Assembly: GCA_022730295.1 (NCBI GenBank)
Contig: DZCM01000019.1
Location: 1 to 33,257 of the forward strand
Reading direction: 5' to 3'
From: Rhodanobacter sp.
Lineage (GTDB): Bacteria > Pseudomonadota > Gammaproteobacteria > Xanthomonadales > Rhodanobacteraceae
Length of the DNA stretch: 33,257 nucleotides
Both the position numbers and the translations under genes were made by a program. Positions 25,733-32,279 of the stretch are shown here, piece by piece; the stretch's first letter is position 1, and the number at the start of each line of letters is the position of its first letter. Below the pieces are notes generated by a model. The model was not told where the DNA came from. It did no database searches and saw only the letters and a list, made by a program, of their open reading frames with translations.

Positions 25733-26669
25733 CCACAACACCGCAAGCCTGCCGGATGTAGCGACTGCCGTACAGCCCGCCACTGCCGGTGCGCTGGACT
25801 GGGTCGGCATGGATGGCATCGACCTGCCGGTGCGCTGCGCGGACGGGCAGGGCGGCACGCTCAGCGTGCCGGCGCGCGTTTCGGTGCAGGTGAATCTCGC
25901 CGACCCCGCGGCGCGTGGCATCCACATGTCGCGTCTGTATCTGGCGCTGGAACAAGCGCTGGGCGAACAGCCGTTGACCCCGGCCGGCCTGCATGCGCTG
26001 CTGCGCACGCTCGTCGCTTCGCACAAGGGCCTGTCGTCGCGTGCGCGCCTGCGCGTCGAATACCGGCAAATGCTGAAGCGCCGTGCCCTGGTCAGCGACA
26101 ACGCCGGCTGGAAGGCGTATCCGGTGACCGTCGATGCGCAACTTCTGGACGACAGCTTCAGCGTGCGCCTGACCTGCGAGGTGGAATACTCATCGACGTG
26201 CCCGGCCTCCGCAGCGCTGGCGCGGCAACTGAACCAGCAGCGTTTCGACGAGGATTTTGCGGGCGTGCTGCCCTCGCAGCATGCAGTGCGCGACTGGCTG
26301 GGCAGCGAGCGCGGCATGGCCGCGACACCGCATGCGCAACGCAGTACCGCGCGCGTGCAAGTGCAATTGAAGCCGGGCTTCGACCTGCCGGTCGCGGATC
26401 TGGTCGACGCGATCGAACAGGCGCTGGCCACTCCGGTGCAGACTGCCGTCAAGCGCGAAGACGAACAGGCCTTCGCGAAGTTGAACGCCGAGAATCTGAT
26501 GTTCTGCGAGGATGCCGTGCGCCGCATTCGCAGCGCGCTTGATCAGGATCCGCGCATTGCCGGTTACCGCATCCGCGCCGCCCACCATGAGAGCCTGCAT
26601 CCGCACGATGCCGTCGCCGAAGTCAGCCAAAATCTTGGCCCAGGCGGAGAGCATTTCGGACACGGGTAA
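25719..26669 (+). CDS. folE2: GTP cyclohydrolase FolE2 (type IB)
   Basis: A 316-residue GTP cyclohydrolase of the IB class, which makes 7,8-dihydroneopterin triphosphate for folate or queuosine and unlike FolE does not depend strictly on zinc. Start at ATG 25719 (MQRSDHN). Conserved features are the GIHMSRLY block near 67-74, the SSTCPAS block with catalytic Cys161, and the C-terminal CEDAVRRIRSAL and AHHESLHPHDA. It is the fourth gene of an overlapping chain with ubiG. In many bacteria folE2 is induced under zinc limitation by Zur; no Zur site is recognised before it because it lies inside the operon. Confidence 0.94.
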   Translation: MQRSDHNTASLPDVATAVQPATAGALDWVGMDGIDLPVRCADGQGGTLSVPARVSVQVNLADPAARGIHMSRLYLALEQALGEQPLTPAGLHALLRTLVASHKGLSSRARLRVEYRQMLKRRALVSDNAGWKAYPVTVDAQLLDDSFSVRLTCEVEYSSTCPASAALARQLNQQRFDEDFAGVLPSQHAVRDWLGSERGMAATPHAQRSTARVQVQLKPGFDLPVADLVDAIEQALATPVQTAVKREDEQAFAKLNAENLMFCEDAVRRIRSALDQDPRIAGYRIRAAHHESLHPHDAVAEVSQNLGPGGEHFGHG

Positions 26670-26809
26670 GATTGGATAACAGCGGATCGCTACAGTAAGC
26701 GCGTCGCCGCGAAACAATCCCGACGAACAGGATTCAAGAAAAAAGCCTGATCCGTATTTTTTCGCTCTTGTGCGTGCCAAAAAGCTCTTGATCTCAGCTC
26801 GCCGGCACG

Positions 26810-28144
26810 TCAGCGGTCGAATTCCAGCCGCATTCCCGGCGGTGTGTCCAGAAGTTTTCCAGCGCGCGCGGCGAGGTGGCCGTTGACGAAAGTCGCGGCA
26901 ATTGAGGCGCGGAACGTATCGCCTTCGAACGGTGACCAGCCGCACTTCGAGTAAATCCCTTCGCGCCGCACGCTGCACGGTTTCGCCGGATCCACCAGCA
27001 CGAGGTCGGCATAGCCGCCTTCGCGCAAGTAACCACGGTCGACGATGCCGAACAGCGTCGCCGGCGCATGCGCGTACGCGTCGACCAGGCGCTCCAAGGT
27101 CAACCTGTCGTCGAACACGTGCTCCAGCGCCGACTGCAAGGCGAACTGGATCAACGGAATGCCGGACGGACAGCTCGTGTACGGGTTGGCCTTTTCCGAT
27201 TCCAGGTGCGGCGCGTGGTCGGTGGCGAGGATATCGAGGCGCGTGTCGACGAGACCTTGCAGCAACCCCTTGCGATCCGATGCGGCTTTCACGGCCGGAT
27301 TGCATTTGAGCTTGCCGCCCAGCGTCGCGTAGTCGGCGTCGGAATAGCGCAGGAAATGCACGCAGGTTTCTGCGGTGATGCGCTTGCTGGCGATCGGACC
27401 GGGTTCGAACATCGCGACTTCATCGGCGGTGGACACGTGCAGCACGTGCAAGCGCGTGGCGAGGCGGCGCGCGGTGTCCACTGCCCACCGGGTCGATTCA
27501 ACGCAGGCTTCGCGCGAACGGATTTCCGGGTGCAGCGACATCGGGATGGCATCGCCGTATTCGGCCTTGGCACGGTCGAGGTTGGCGTGGATGATGCGGC
27601 TGTCTTCCGCGTGCACCAGCACCGTCACCGGCGAGTCGCGAAACACTCCCTCCAACGCAACGGGGTCGCTGACAAACAGGTTCCCGGTCGATTCACACAG
27701 GAACACCTTCACGCCCGGCACGCGGCGCGGATCGAGCGCGCGGATTGCATCGAGATTGGCGTTGCCGGCGCCGAAGTAGAACGCGAAATTGGCAACCGAG
27801 TTGTGCGCAGCGATTGCGTACTTGTCTTCCAGCAACGCGTGGGTCAGTGTCGCCGGCTTGGTATTCGGCATCTCGAAGAAGCTGGTGATGCCGCCCGCGA
27901 CCGCTGCGCGCGATTCCGAGGCGATGTCGGCCTTGGCGGTGTAGCCCGGTTCGCGAAAATGCACGTGGTCGTCGATCATGCCCGGGAGCAGCCACAGGCC
28001 CGCGGCATCGAAAACCTGCTCGTCGGCACGGTTCGCAAGGCCAGCACCGATTTCCTCGATGCGCTCGCCGCAGATGCGCAGGTCGGCATGGAAACGCCGG
28101 CCTTCGTTGACGAGTTCGGCGTTGCGGATCAGCCAATGGGACAT
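26810..28144 (-). CDS. pyrC: Dihydroorotase (type I)
   Basis: A 444-residue amidohydrolase that closes carbamoyl aspartate to dihydroorotate, the third step of pyrimidine synthesis. Metal ligands are His60 and His62 in DDHVHFREPG; later blocks are EMPNTKPAT, GVKVFLCES, LHVLHVST, ATDHAPH and the C-terminal GYxADLVLVD. Length and motifs fit the longer (type I) dihydroorotase rather than the ~345-residue E. coli-type enzyme; allantoinase is the nearest alternative, but the FREPG and TDHAPH combination favours dihydroorotase. No carbamoyltransferase gene is nearby. A 193-bp region full of hairpins lies between its start and yidD. Confidence 0.94.
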   Translation of the reverse strand: MSHWLIRNAELVNEGRRFHADLRICGERIEEIGAGLANRADEQVFDAAGLWLLPGMIDDHVHFREPGYTAKADIASESRAAVAGGITSFFEMPNTKPATLTHALLEDKYAIAAHNSVANFAFYFGAGNANLDAIRALDPRRVPGVKVFLCESTGNLFVSDPVALEGVFRDSPVTVLVHAEDSRIIHANLDRAKAEYGDAIPMSLHPEIRSREACVESTRWAVDTARRLATRLHVLHVSTADEVAMFEPGPIASKRITAETCVHFLRYSDADYATLGGKLKCNPAVKAASDRKGLLQGLVDTRLDILATDHAPHLESEKANPYTSCPSGIPLIQFALQSALEHVFDDRLTLERLVDAYAHAPATLFGIVDRGYLREGGYADLVLVDPAKPCSVRREGIYSKCGWSPFEGDTFRASIAATFVNGHLAARAGKLLDTPPGMRLEFDR

Positions 28145-28180
28145 GCGCGGTTCCTGCGGGCGGGTGTAGGCAAGTGGGTT

Positions 28181-28325
28181 GTTGAAAGAGTGCTGTCCTG
28201 CACTTTTTCAACGCGCCGAGTCCGGCACATGTCCGGACCCGGCTTCGCGGATCAAGCGCTTATGGCGCTTGATCCGCGGCGGGTCATCCGTGACCCGCGC
28301 CAGCAGGGTGTTTTCAACACCCTGC
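28181..28325. repeat. Cluster of five consecutive hairpins between yidD and pyrC
   Basis: Five stem-loops follow one another in 145 bp: 28181-28193/28200-28212 (13 bp, one G-T type mismatch); 28220-28225/28233-28238 (6 bp); 28246-28259/28265-28278 (14 bp, perfect); 28279-28286/28291-28298 (8 bp, perfect); 28303-28312/28316-28325 (10 bp, perfect, loop TTC). Only a few bases separate the stems. No coding region is supported here. It could be an intergenic palindromic repeat, or act in mRNA as a terminator or stability element between the two minus-strand genes. Confidence 0.75.
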
Positions 28326-28337
28326 AAGTGCAACAGT

Positions 28338-28592
28338 TTATTCGACGTCGTCGCCATGCCGGCAGCGTCGCAGCGTGAAATGGCCGGGCACGGGATCCAT
28401 GCCGCCTTCGCACAACGGCTGGCAGCGCAGGATACGCCATAGCGTGAGCACGCTGCCCCGAAATGGACCGAAGCGCGCGATTGCAATACGTGCATAAGTC
28501 GAGCAACTCGGGTAAAAACGACAGCGCGCACCGAGCAGGGGGCTCAGCAGGCGCTTGTAGGCGGCAATCAGGAAAAGCAGGATGCGGGTCAA
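28338..28592 (-). CDS. yidD: Membrane protein insertion efficiency factor YidD
   Basis: An 84-residue protein that assists YidC/Sec-dependent membrane insertion. An amphipathic hydrophobic start ([18 protein letters not shown]) is followed by the family signature [12 protein letters not shown] and the Cys pair in [15 protein letters not shown]. The start is a TTG at 28592, giving MTRILLF; no better start or ribosome site is visible. Usually yidD sits between rnpA and yidC near the replication origin; here it is isolated from them, upstream of pyrC. Confidence 0.92.
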   Translation of the reverse strand: MTRILLFLIAAYKRLLSPLLGARCRFYPSCSTYARIAIARFGPFRGSVLTLWRILRCQPLCEGGMDPVPGHFTLRRCRHGDDVE

Positions 28593-28711
28593 GACAGGCA
28601 GGTCGTGTGTGGGAGGGCGGGTTCGCTTCGGGGCGGCAAAATTGGTTGCCCGGGCGGGGTGACTACGCTATAACACGCGGTCGCATCTCCACAATATCGA
28701 GTGCACAGGAC

Positions 28712-29719
28712 ATGGCAAAAGCGAAGCGCGCCGCCGCCAAGAGCGGTGGCAAGAAAGCCAAGCCCGCGGCCAAACCCGCGAAGGCCAAATCCGCGAAGAC
28801 TGCGACTACGAAGGTAGTCCGCAAGCCCGCGGCCAAAGTCAAGCCCAAGGCCAAGCCCAAGGCCAAGCCCAAGCCCAAGGCTGCCGCCATGCCCGCGCGC
28901 AAGCCTGCGGCGAAGGCTGCCAAGACCTCCCGTGCAAAACATCCCACCAAGACAAACAAGCCAGCAAAAGGTACGGTCAAGCCGGTGAAGAAACCGAATA
29001 CGAAGAAAGTCACGAAAGTCGCGGCCAAGAAGCCGGTAGCAGCGCCCAAGCCGCCGAAGCGCGCGCCTGTCGCCAAGGGTTCAAAGCACGTTGCGGTGGC
29101 GACACCGGTGCCAGCTGCGGTGAAATCCGGGCATGGCCATGCAACGGTATCCAGCCATGGCGCGCCGCACGTGGCGCACCAGCCGGTACGCAAGCCGGCC
29201 CACGTCCGGCCAGTCGGTGGCGTTGCCGCGCGCCTCAGCGTCGCCGCTGGCGGTGACGAGCAGACCATCACCAAGGAAGATGGCCGCTACGCGCTGCCGG
29301 CGACGGTCAACATCGATTTGCCGAAGGGCTACAAACCCGGCGGCAAAGAGGAATACATGAATCCGAAGCAGCTGGCGTACTTCCGCCAGAAGCTGAAGAA
29401 GTGGCGCGACCAGTTGGTCGAGGAGTCGCGCCAGACCATGGAAAACCTGCGCGAGGAAGTGCGCGATGTCGGCGACGATGCCGAGCGCGCCACGCGTGAA
29501 ACCGAGAACTCGCTGGAGCTGCGCACCCGCGACCGCTACCGCAAGCTGATCTCCAAGATCGAGAAAGCCTTGCGCAAGATCGAGGAAGGCCGCTACGGCT
29601 ATTGCGAGGAAACCGACGAGGAAATCGGCATCGATCGCCTCGAGGCGCGTCCGATCGCCACCCTGTCGCTGGATGCGCAGGAGCGCCGCGAGCATCTGCA
29701 GAAGCAGATGGGCGATTGA
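28712..29719 (+). CDS. dksA: DksA-family RNA polymerase-binding factor with long lysine-rich N-terminal tail
   Basis: A 335-residue protein, against about 151 in E. coli. The ATG at 28712 (MAKAKRAA) is preferred; the longer frame from 28463 overlaps yidD. Residues 1-~180 are Lys/Ala/Pro-rich low-complexity sequence with PKAK repeats (43-56), resembling histone H1-like tails. Residues ~186-335 are the DksA core: a coiled coil with tip DDAERA (255-260), then YCEETDEEIGIDRLEARP. Of the four zinc-binding cysteines only Cys298 remains; the others are Thr301, Ser319 and Ala322, the pattern reported for zinc-free DksA2-type proteins. The tip has Glu258 where E. coli has the important Asp74. DksA acts with ppGpp in the RNA polymerase secondary channel. 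The tail might bind DNA or RNA; that is inference. Confidence 0.93.
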   Translation: MAKAKRAAAKSGGKKAKPAAKPAKAKSAKTATTKVVRKPAAKVKPKAKPKAKPKPKAAAMPARKPAAKAAKTSRAKHPTKTNKPAKGTVKPVKKPNTKKVTKVAAKKPVAAPKPPKRAPVAKGSKHVAVATPVPAAVKSGHGHATVSSHGAPHVAHQPVRKPAHVRPVGGVAARLSVAAGGDEQTITKEDGRYALPATVNIDLPKGYKPGGKEEYMNPKQLAYFRQKLKKWRDQLVEESRQTMENLREEVRDVGDDAERATRETENSLELRTRDRYRKLISKIEKALRKIEEGRYGYCEETDEEIGIDRLEARPIATLSLDAQERREHLQKQMGD

Positions 29720-29891
29720 GGATGACGCTGCCCTCGCCGGTTGGAAGCGCCGCGATCCATGGCTGAGCGCTCCGTGCTGCTGGTGCGAAGCGCCGGGTGA
29801 GGGTGCGAGGTCGCGCGATGGTCGCCGTGCCTTTTCCCGCGCGCCGTACTTGCGCCATCCCCTGCGCTCGCGCTGCGGGCCGCCTGTGGCA

Positions 29892-30278
29892 TCAGCCAGC
29901 CATTCTGCGAAGCATGTGATCCATGACCTTGCCGTGTTCGCGCTGCGGGCTGAACATGATTATTTCGGCCGCCTGGCCGACTTTGACCGTATGTCCGGGC
30001 GGCCAATAAAACAGGTCGCCGGCCCTTGTCGACTCGCTGGTTGCGTCGGCATAGGTGACGGTGAGTTCGCCTTGCAGTACGTAACCCCAGTGCGGGCATT
30101 GGCACAGATCGCTTTCCAGACCCTGGAGCAGGGGGGCGATATCGGTACCCGTGCCGAGTGAAAAGTACTCGCCGCTGATCTTGCCGAAGCCGGAGGCGTC
30201 GCCAAAATCCGTCTGCTGGCGGGCTACCGCGCCCGGCACATCGATCCGTGCAGGAATGTCTTGTCTGGCAATGCGCAT
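29892..30278 (-). CDS. Small single-domain cupin protein
   Basis: A 128-residue protein. The ATG at 30278 (MRIARQDIPARI) is preceded by GGAGG at 30290-30286 with 7-base spacing, so the longer frame to 30353 is rejected. A single cupin barrel is seen: motif 1 around CQCPHWGYVLQGELTV and motif 2 around AGDLFYWPPGHTVKV. One metal-binding His is present in each, but the full metal triad is not obvious. Cupins of this size include sugar isomerases, dioxygenases and simple ligand binders; no specific activity is supported. It is the second gene of a probable two-gene unit with the methyltransferase, 56 bp downstream of its stop. Confidence 0.8.
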   Translation of the reverse strand: MRIARQDIPARIDVPGAVARQQTDFGDASGFGKISGEYFSLGTGTDIAPLLQGLESDLCQCPHWGYVLQGELTVTYADATSESTRAGDLFYWPPGHTVKVGQAAEIIMFSPQREHGKVMDHMLRRMAG

Positions 30279-30333
30279 CGGAATGCCTCCTTCGCTGGGA
30301 AAAATCGGTGCCGCGGCCTGTTGCCGGGGGGCG

Positions 30334-31179
30334 TCAGCGCCGCGTCGCTGCAATATCCAGCAACTCGCCGCTCGTGATGGTCAGCACGCCGTCGCGCAAT
30401 TCGCCGTTGCCGGCAAAGATCTTTTCCAGGCTGTCGCGCAGTTCCTGCTGCCGCTGCGAATCGATGCTGTCGAAGGCCTTCTTGGCCGGGCCGAACTGGC
30501 TGCGAAACAGACCGACCAGTTCGGCGGCGTCGAACGGGTAGTGCCACTGCGAATAAATCCTGCGGCGGCATTGGATATCGGTAAAGTCCCTGGACAGGCG
30601 CTGCCGCACAGCGGCTTCGTCGCCCCACAGCACGGGCGAGGCCAGTCCGGGCGGGGGCGGCGCGAAACCTGCCACGCATTTGAACATCTGTCCGGGCATG
30701 CTGGCGGCGGTCCAGTTGGCCATGCGCAGCGTGCCGCCGGGTTTCAGCACGCGGGCGAATTCGGCGGCGACGACTTCCGGACGCGGCGCGAACATGGCGC
30801 CGATCAGGGAAATGACGACATCGAAACTGGCGTCGGCATAGGGCAGGTTTTCCGCATCGCCGACATCGAAGCGCACCTCCACGCTCAATTCCCGCGCGCG
30901 TCGGCGGGCATGCTCGATGAGGTTCTCGGCGAGGTCGATGGCAGTGACCCGGGCACCCATGCGGGCGGCGGGTATGGCGGTCTGGCCGGAGCCGCAGCCC
31001 ACATCCAGCAGGGCCTGGCCGCGCCCGATGTGCCAGTCATCGAGGATGTCGATGGCGCCGGCTTCCATGTATTGGCTGAAACTGGCGTAATCGCCGTCTT
31101 CCCAGGTGGCTTTCTGTCTGGCCTTGATGGCCGCCCAGTCGACGGTGGATGGCGGGTTGGGTGCGGACGCGGCAGTCAC
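30334..31179 (-). CDS. Class I SAM-dependent methyltransferase (UbiE/type 11-like)
   Basis: A 281-residue protein if the GTG at 31179 is used (MTAASAPNPPSTVDW); another GTG at 31230 would give 298 residues. Neither has a ribosome site, so the start is uncertain. The SAM-binding motif LLDVGCGSGQTA, the acidic end of strand 2 in TAIDLAEN, GDAENLPYADASFDVV and LKPGGTLRMANW define a methyltransferase-11 domain (about residues 45-165). The C-terminal ~110 residues are a variable substrate cap. The acceptor is unknown. It forms a unit with the cupin gene and is divergent from an HxlR regulator, which probably controls it. Confidence 0.82.
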   Translation of the reverse strand: MTAASAPNPPSTVDWAAIKARQKATWEDGDYASFSQYMEAGAIDILDDWHIGRGQALLDVGCGSGQTAIPAARMGARVTAIDLAENLIEHARRRARELSVEVRFDVGDAENLPYADASFDVVISLIGAMFAPRPEVVAAEFARVLKPGGTLRMANWTAASMPGQMFKCVAGFAPPPPGLASPVLWGDEAAVRQRLSRDFTDIQCRRRIYSQWHYPFDAAELVGLFRSQFGPAKKAFDSIDSQRQQELRDSLEKIFAGNGELRDGVLTITSGELLDIAATRR

Positions 31180-31240
31180 GACGTTTGGCCCAAGGTGCGG
31201 ACAAACACAAGTCTGGACCCGCCGTGCCACCGCAGCAAGT

Positions 31241-31259
31241 ACAACGTTTGTAGCGTTGT
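31241..31259. promoter_or_regulatory. Inverted repeat in the methyltransferase/HxlR divergent region (candidate operator)
   Basis: ACAACG and CGTTGT (31241-31246, 31254-31259) form a 6-bp inverted repeat with a 7-base spacer, just upstream of the methyltransferase start. A second short palindrome, CAAATTTG, lies at 31363-31370 before the regulator gene. HxlR proteins bind such dyads as dimers; the link here is by position only. Confidence 0.28.
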
Positions 31260-31418
31260 CGGCGCGGAGCGGCCGTTCATGATGCTTTCCGATTCAGCCG
31301 CTTGGCCCCGGCCGGCGCGGCGGCAGCAGGGCGGCCGTGGCCGATGGGATCCGTTCAGGTATCAAATTTGTAGTGGAATCGGGCGGGCCGGACGTTTATC
31401 GTGCGCACAGAGGTGCCC

Positions 31419-32120
31419 ATGATGGAGACCCTGAAAGGTTATGGACAATTCTGTCCAATCGCCAAGGCGTCGGAAGTGCTGGGGGAACGCTGGACCCATC
31501 TCGTCATCCGCGAGTTGGCGGCAGGCAGCGAGTCGTTCAACGATCTGCACAGGGGCGTGCCATTGATGTCGCCGTCCCTGCTTTCCAAGCGGCTCAAGTC
31601 GCTGGAAGGCCACCGGCTGATCCAGCGCCGGGAGGCTGATGGGCGCGTCAGTTACAAGCTCACCCGAGCCGGCGAGGAACTGGTGCCGATCATTTTCCAG
31701 CTCGGTGTCTGGGGACAACGCTGGGTGCGCAGCGATCTTTCTGCCAACGATCTGGATCCGGCGCTGCTGATCTGGGACATGCATCGCACCCTGGACGCGA
31801 CGTTTTTCGGGGACGGGCGCACGGTGATCCGCGTCGAGTTCACCGACCAGGCGGCGCGTTACCGGCGCTGGTGGCTGGTGATCCGGGATGGCGATGTCGA
31901 CGTCTGCCTGAAGGATCCCGGATTCGACGTCGACCTGTCGCTCACGACCGATCTGCGTACCCTGACCGCGGTCTGGATGGGGGGTATCAGCATCACGCAT
32001 GCGATACGGGAGCGCCGGGTGGCGGTGGACGGGGTTTCCCGCTTGCGGAAAGGCATCGCCGTCTGGCTGGGTTCGAGCTATTTTGCTGATGTGAGGCCGG
32101 CGCACGCGGCGCCGGTTTGA
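31419..32120 (+). CDS. HxlR-family winged-helix transcriptional regulator with C-terminal SCP2-like domain
   Basis: A 233-residue protein. The ATG at 31419 is chosen because AGAGG lies at 31409-31413. The N-terminal ~100 residues are an HxlR winged helix: a Cys in the FCPIAKASEVLGERWT block (often redox- or effector-sensing), recognition helix in SPSLLSKRLKSLEGHRLI, and wing with GRVSYKLT. The C-terminal half (about 115-225) resembles the SCP2-type lipid-binding domain that some long HxlR members carry, so a hydrophobic effector is possible. It is transcribed away from the methyltransferase-cupin pair, the usual arrangement of a local regulator. Confidence 0.87.
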   Translation: MMETLKGYGQFCPIAKASEVLGERWTHLVIRELAAGSESFNDLHRGVPLMSPSLLSKRLKSLEGHRLIQRREADGRVSYKLTRAGEELVPIIFQLGVWGQRWVRSDLSANDLDPALLIWDMHRTLDATFFGDGRTVIRVEFTDQAARYRRWWLVIRDGDVDVCLKDPGFDVDLSLTTDLRTLTAVWMGGISITHAIRERRVAVDGVSRLRKGIAVWLGSSYFADVRPAHAAPV

Positions 32121-32217
32121 GGCGCGGCGGAGCCTGGACCAGCTCGCGTTGCGGTTCTGCGGCGTCGTGCGCGCTTGCCGTCGCCCGTTTCCGGGCGCAT
32201 GAAATTGCGTGTCGGCG

Positions 32218-32246
32218 CTTGATCCCGCGCCGCGCCGCCTCCATTC
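32218..32246 (+). promoter_or_regulatory. Sigma-32-like (heat-shock) promoter of lon
   Basis: CTTGATC (32218-32224) resembles the sigma-32 -35 box CTTGAAA, and CTCCATTC (32239-32246) resembles CCCCATNT, with the optimal 14-base spacer. Transcription would start near 32252, about 28 bases before the first lon ATG. lon is a classic heat-shock gene in E. coli, which supports the reading. Confidence 0.55.
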
Positions 32247-32279
32247 TCGGTGCATCGCCCGCCTTGCGGGTCCAACGCA

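Noticed and set aside
29720-29891. Possible gluQ (glutamyl-Q tRNA(Asp) synthetase) after dksA, as in E. coli
   Set aside because: The 172-bp gap holds no such sequence in any frame; the next gene is the cupin on the other strand.
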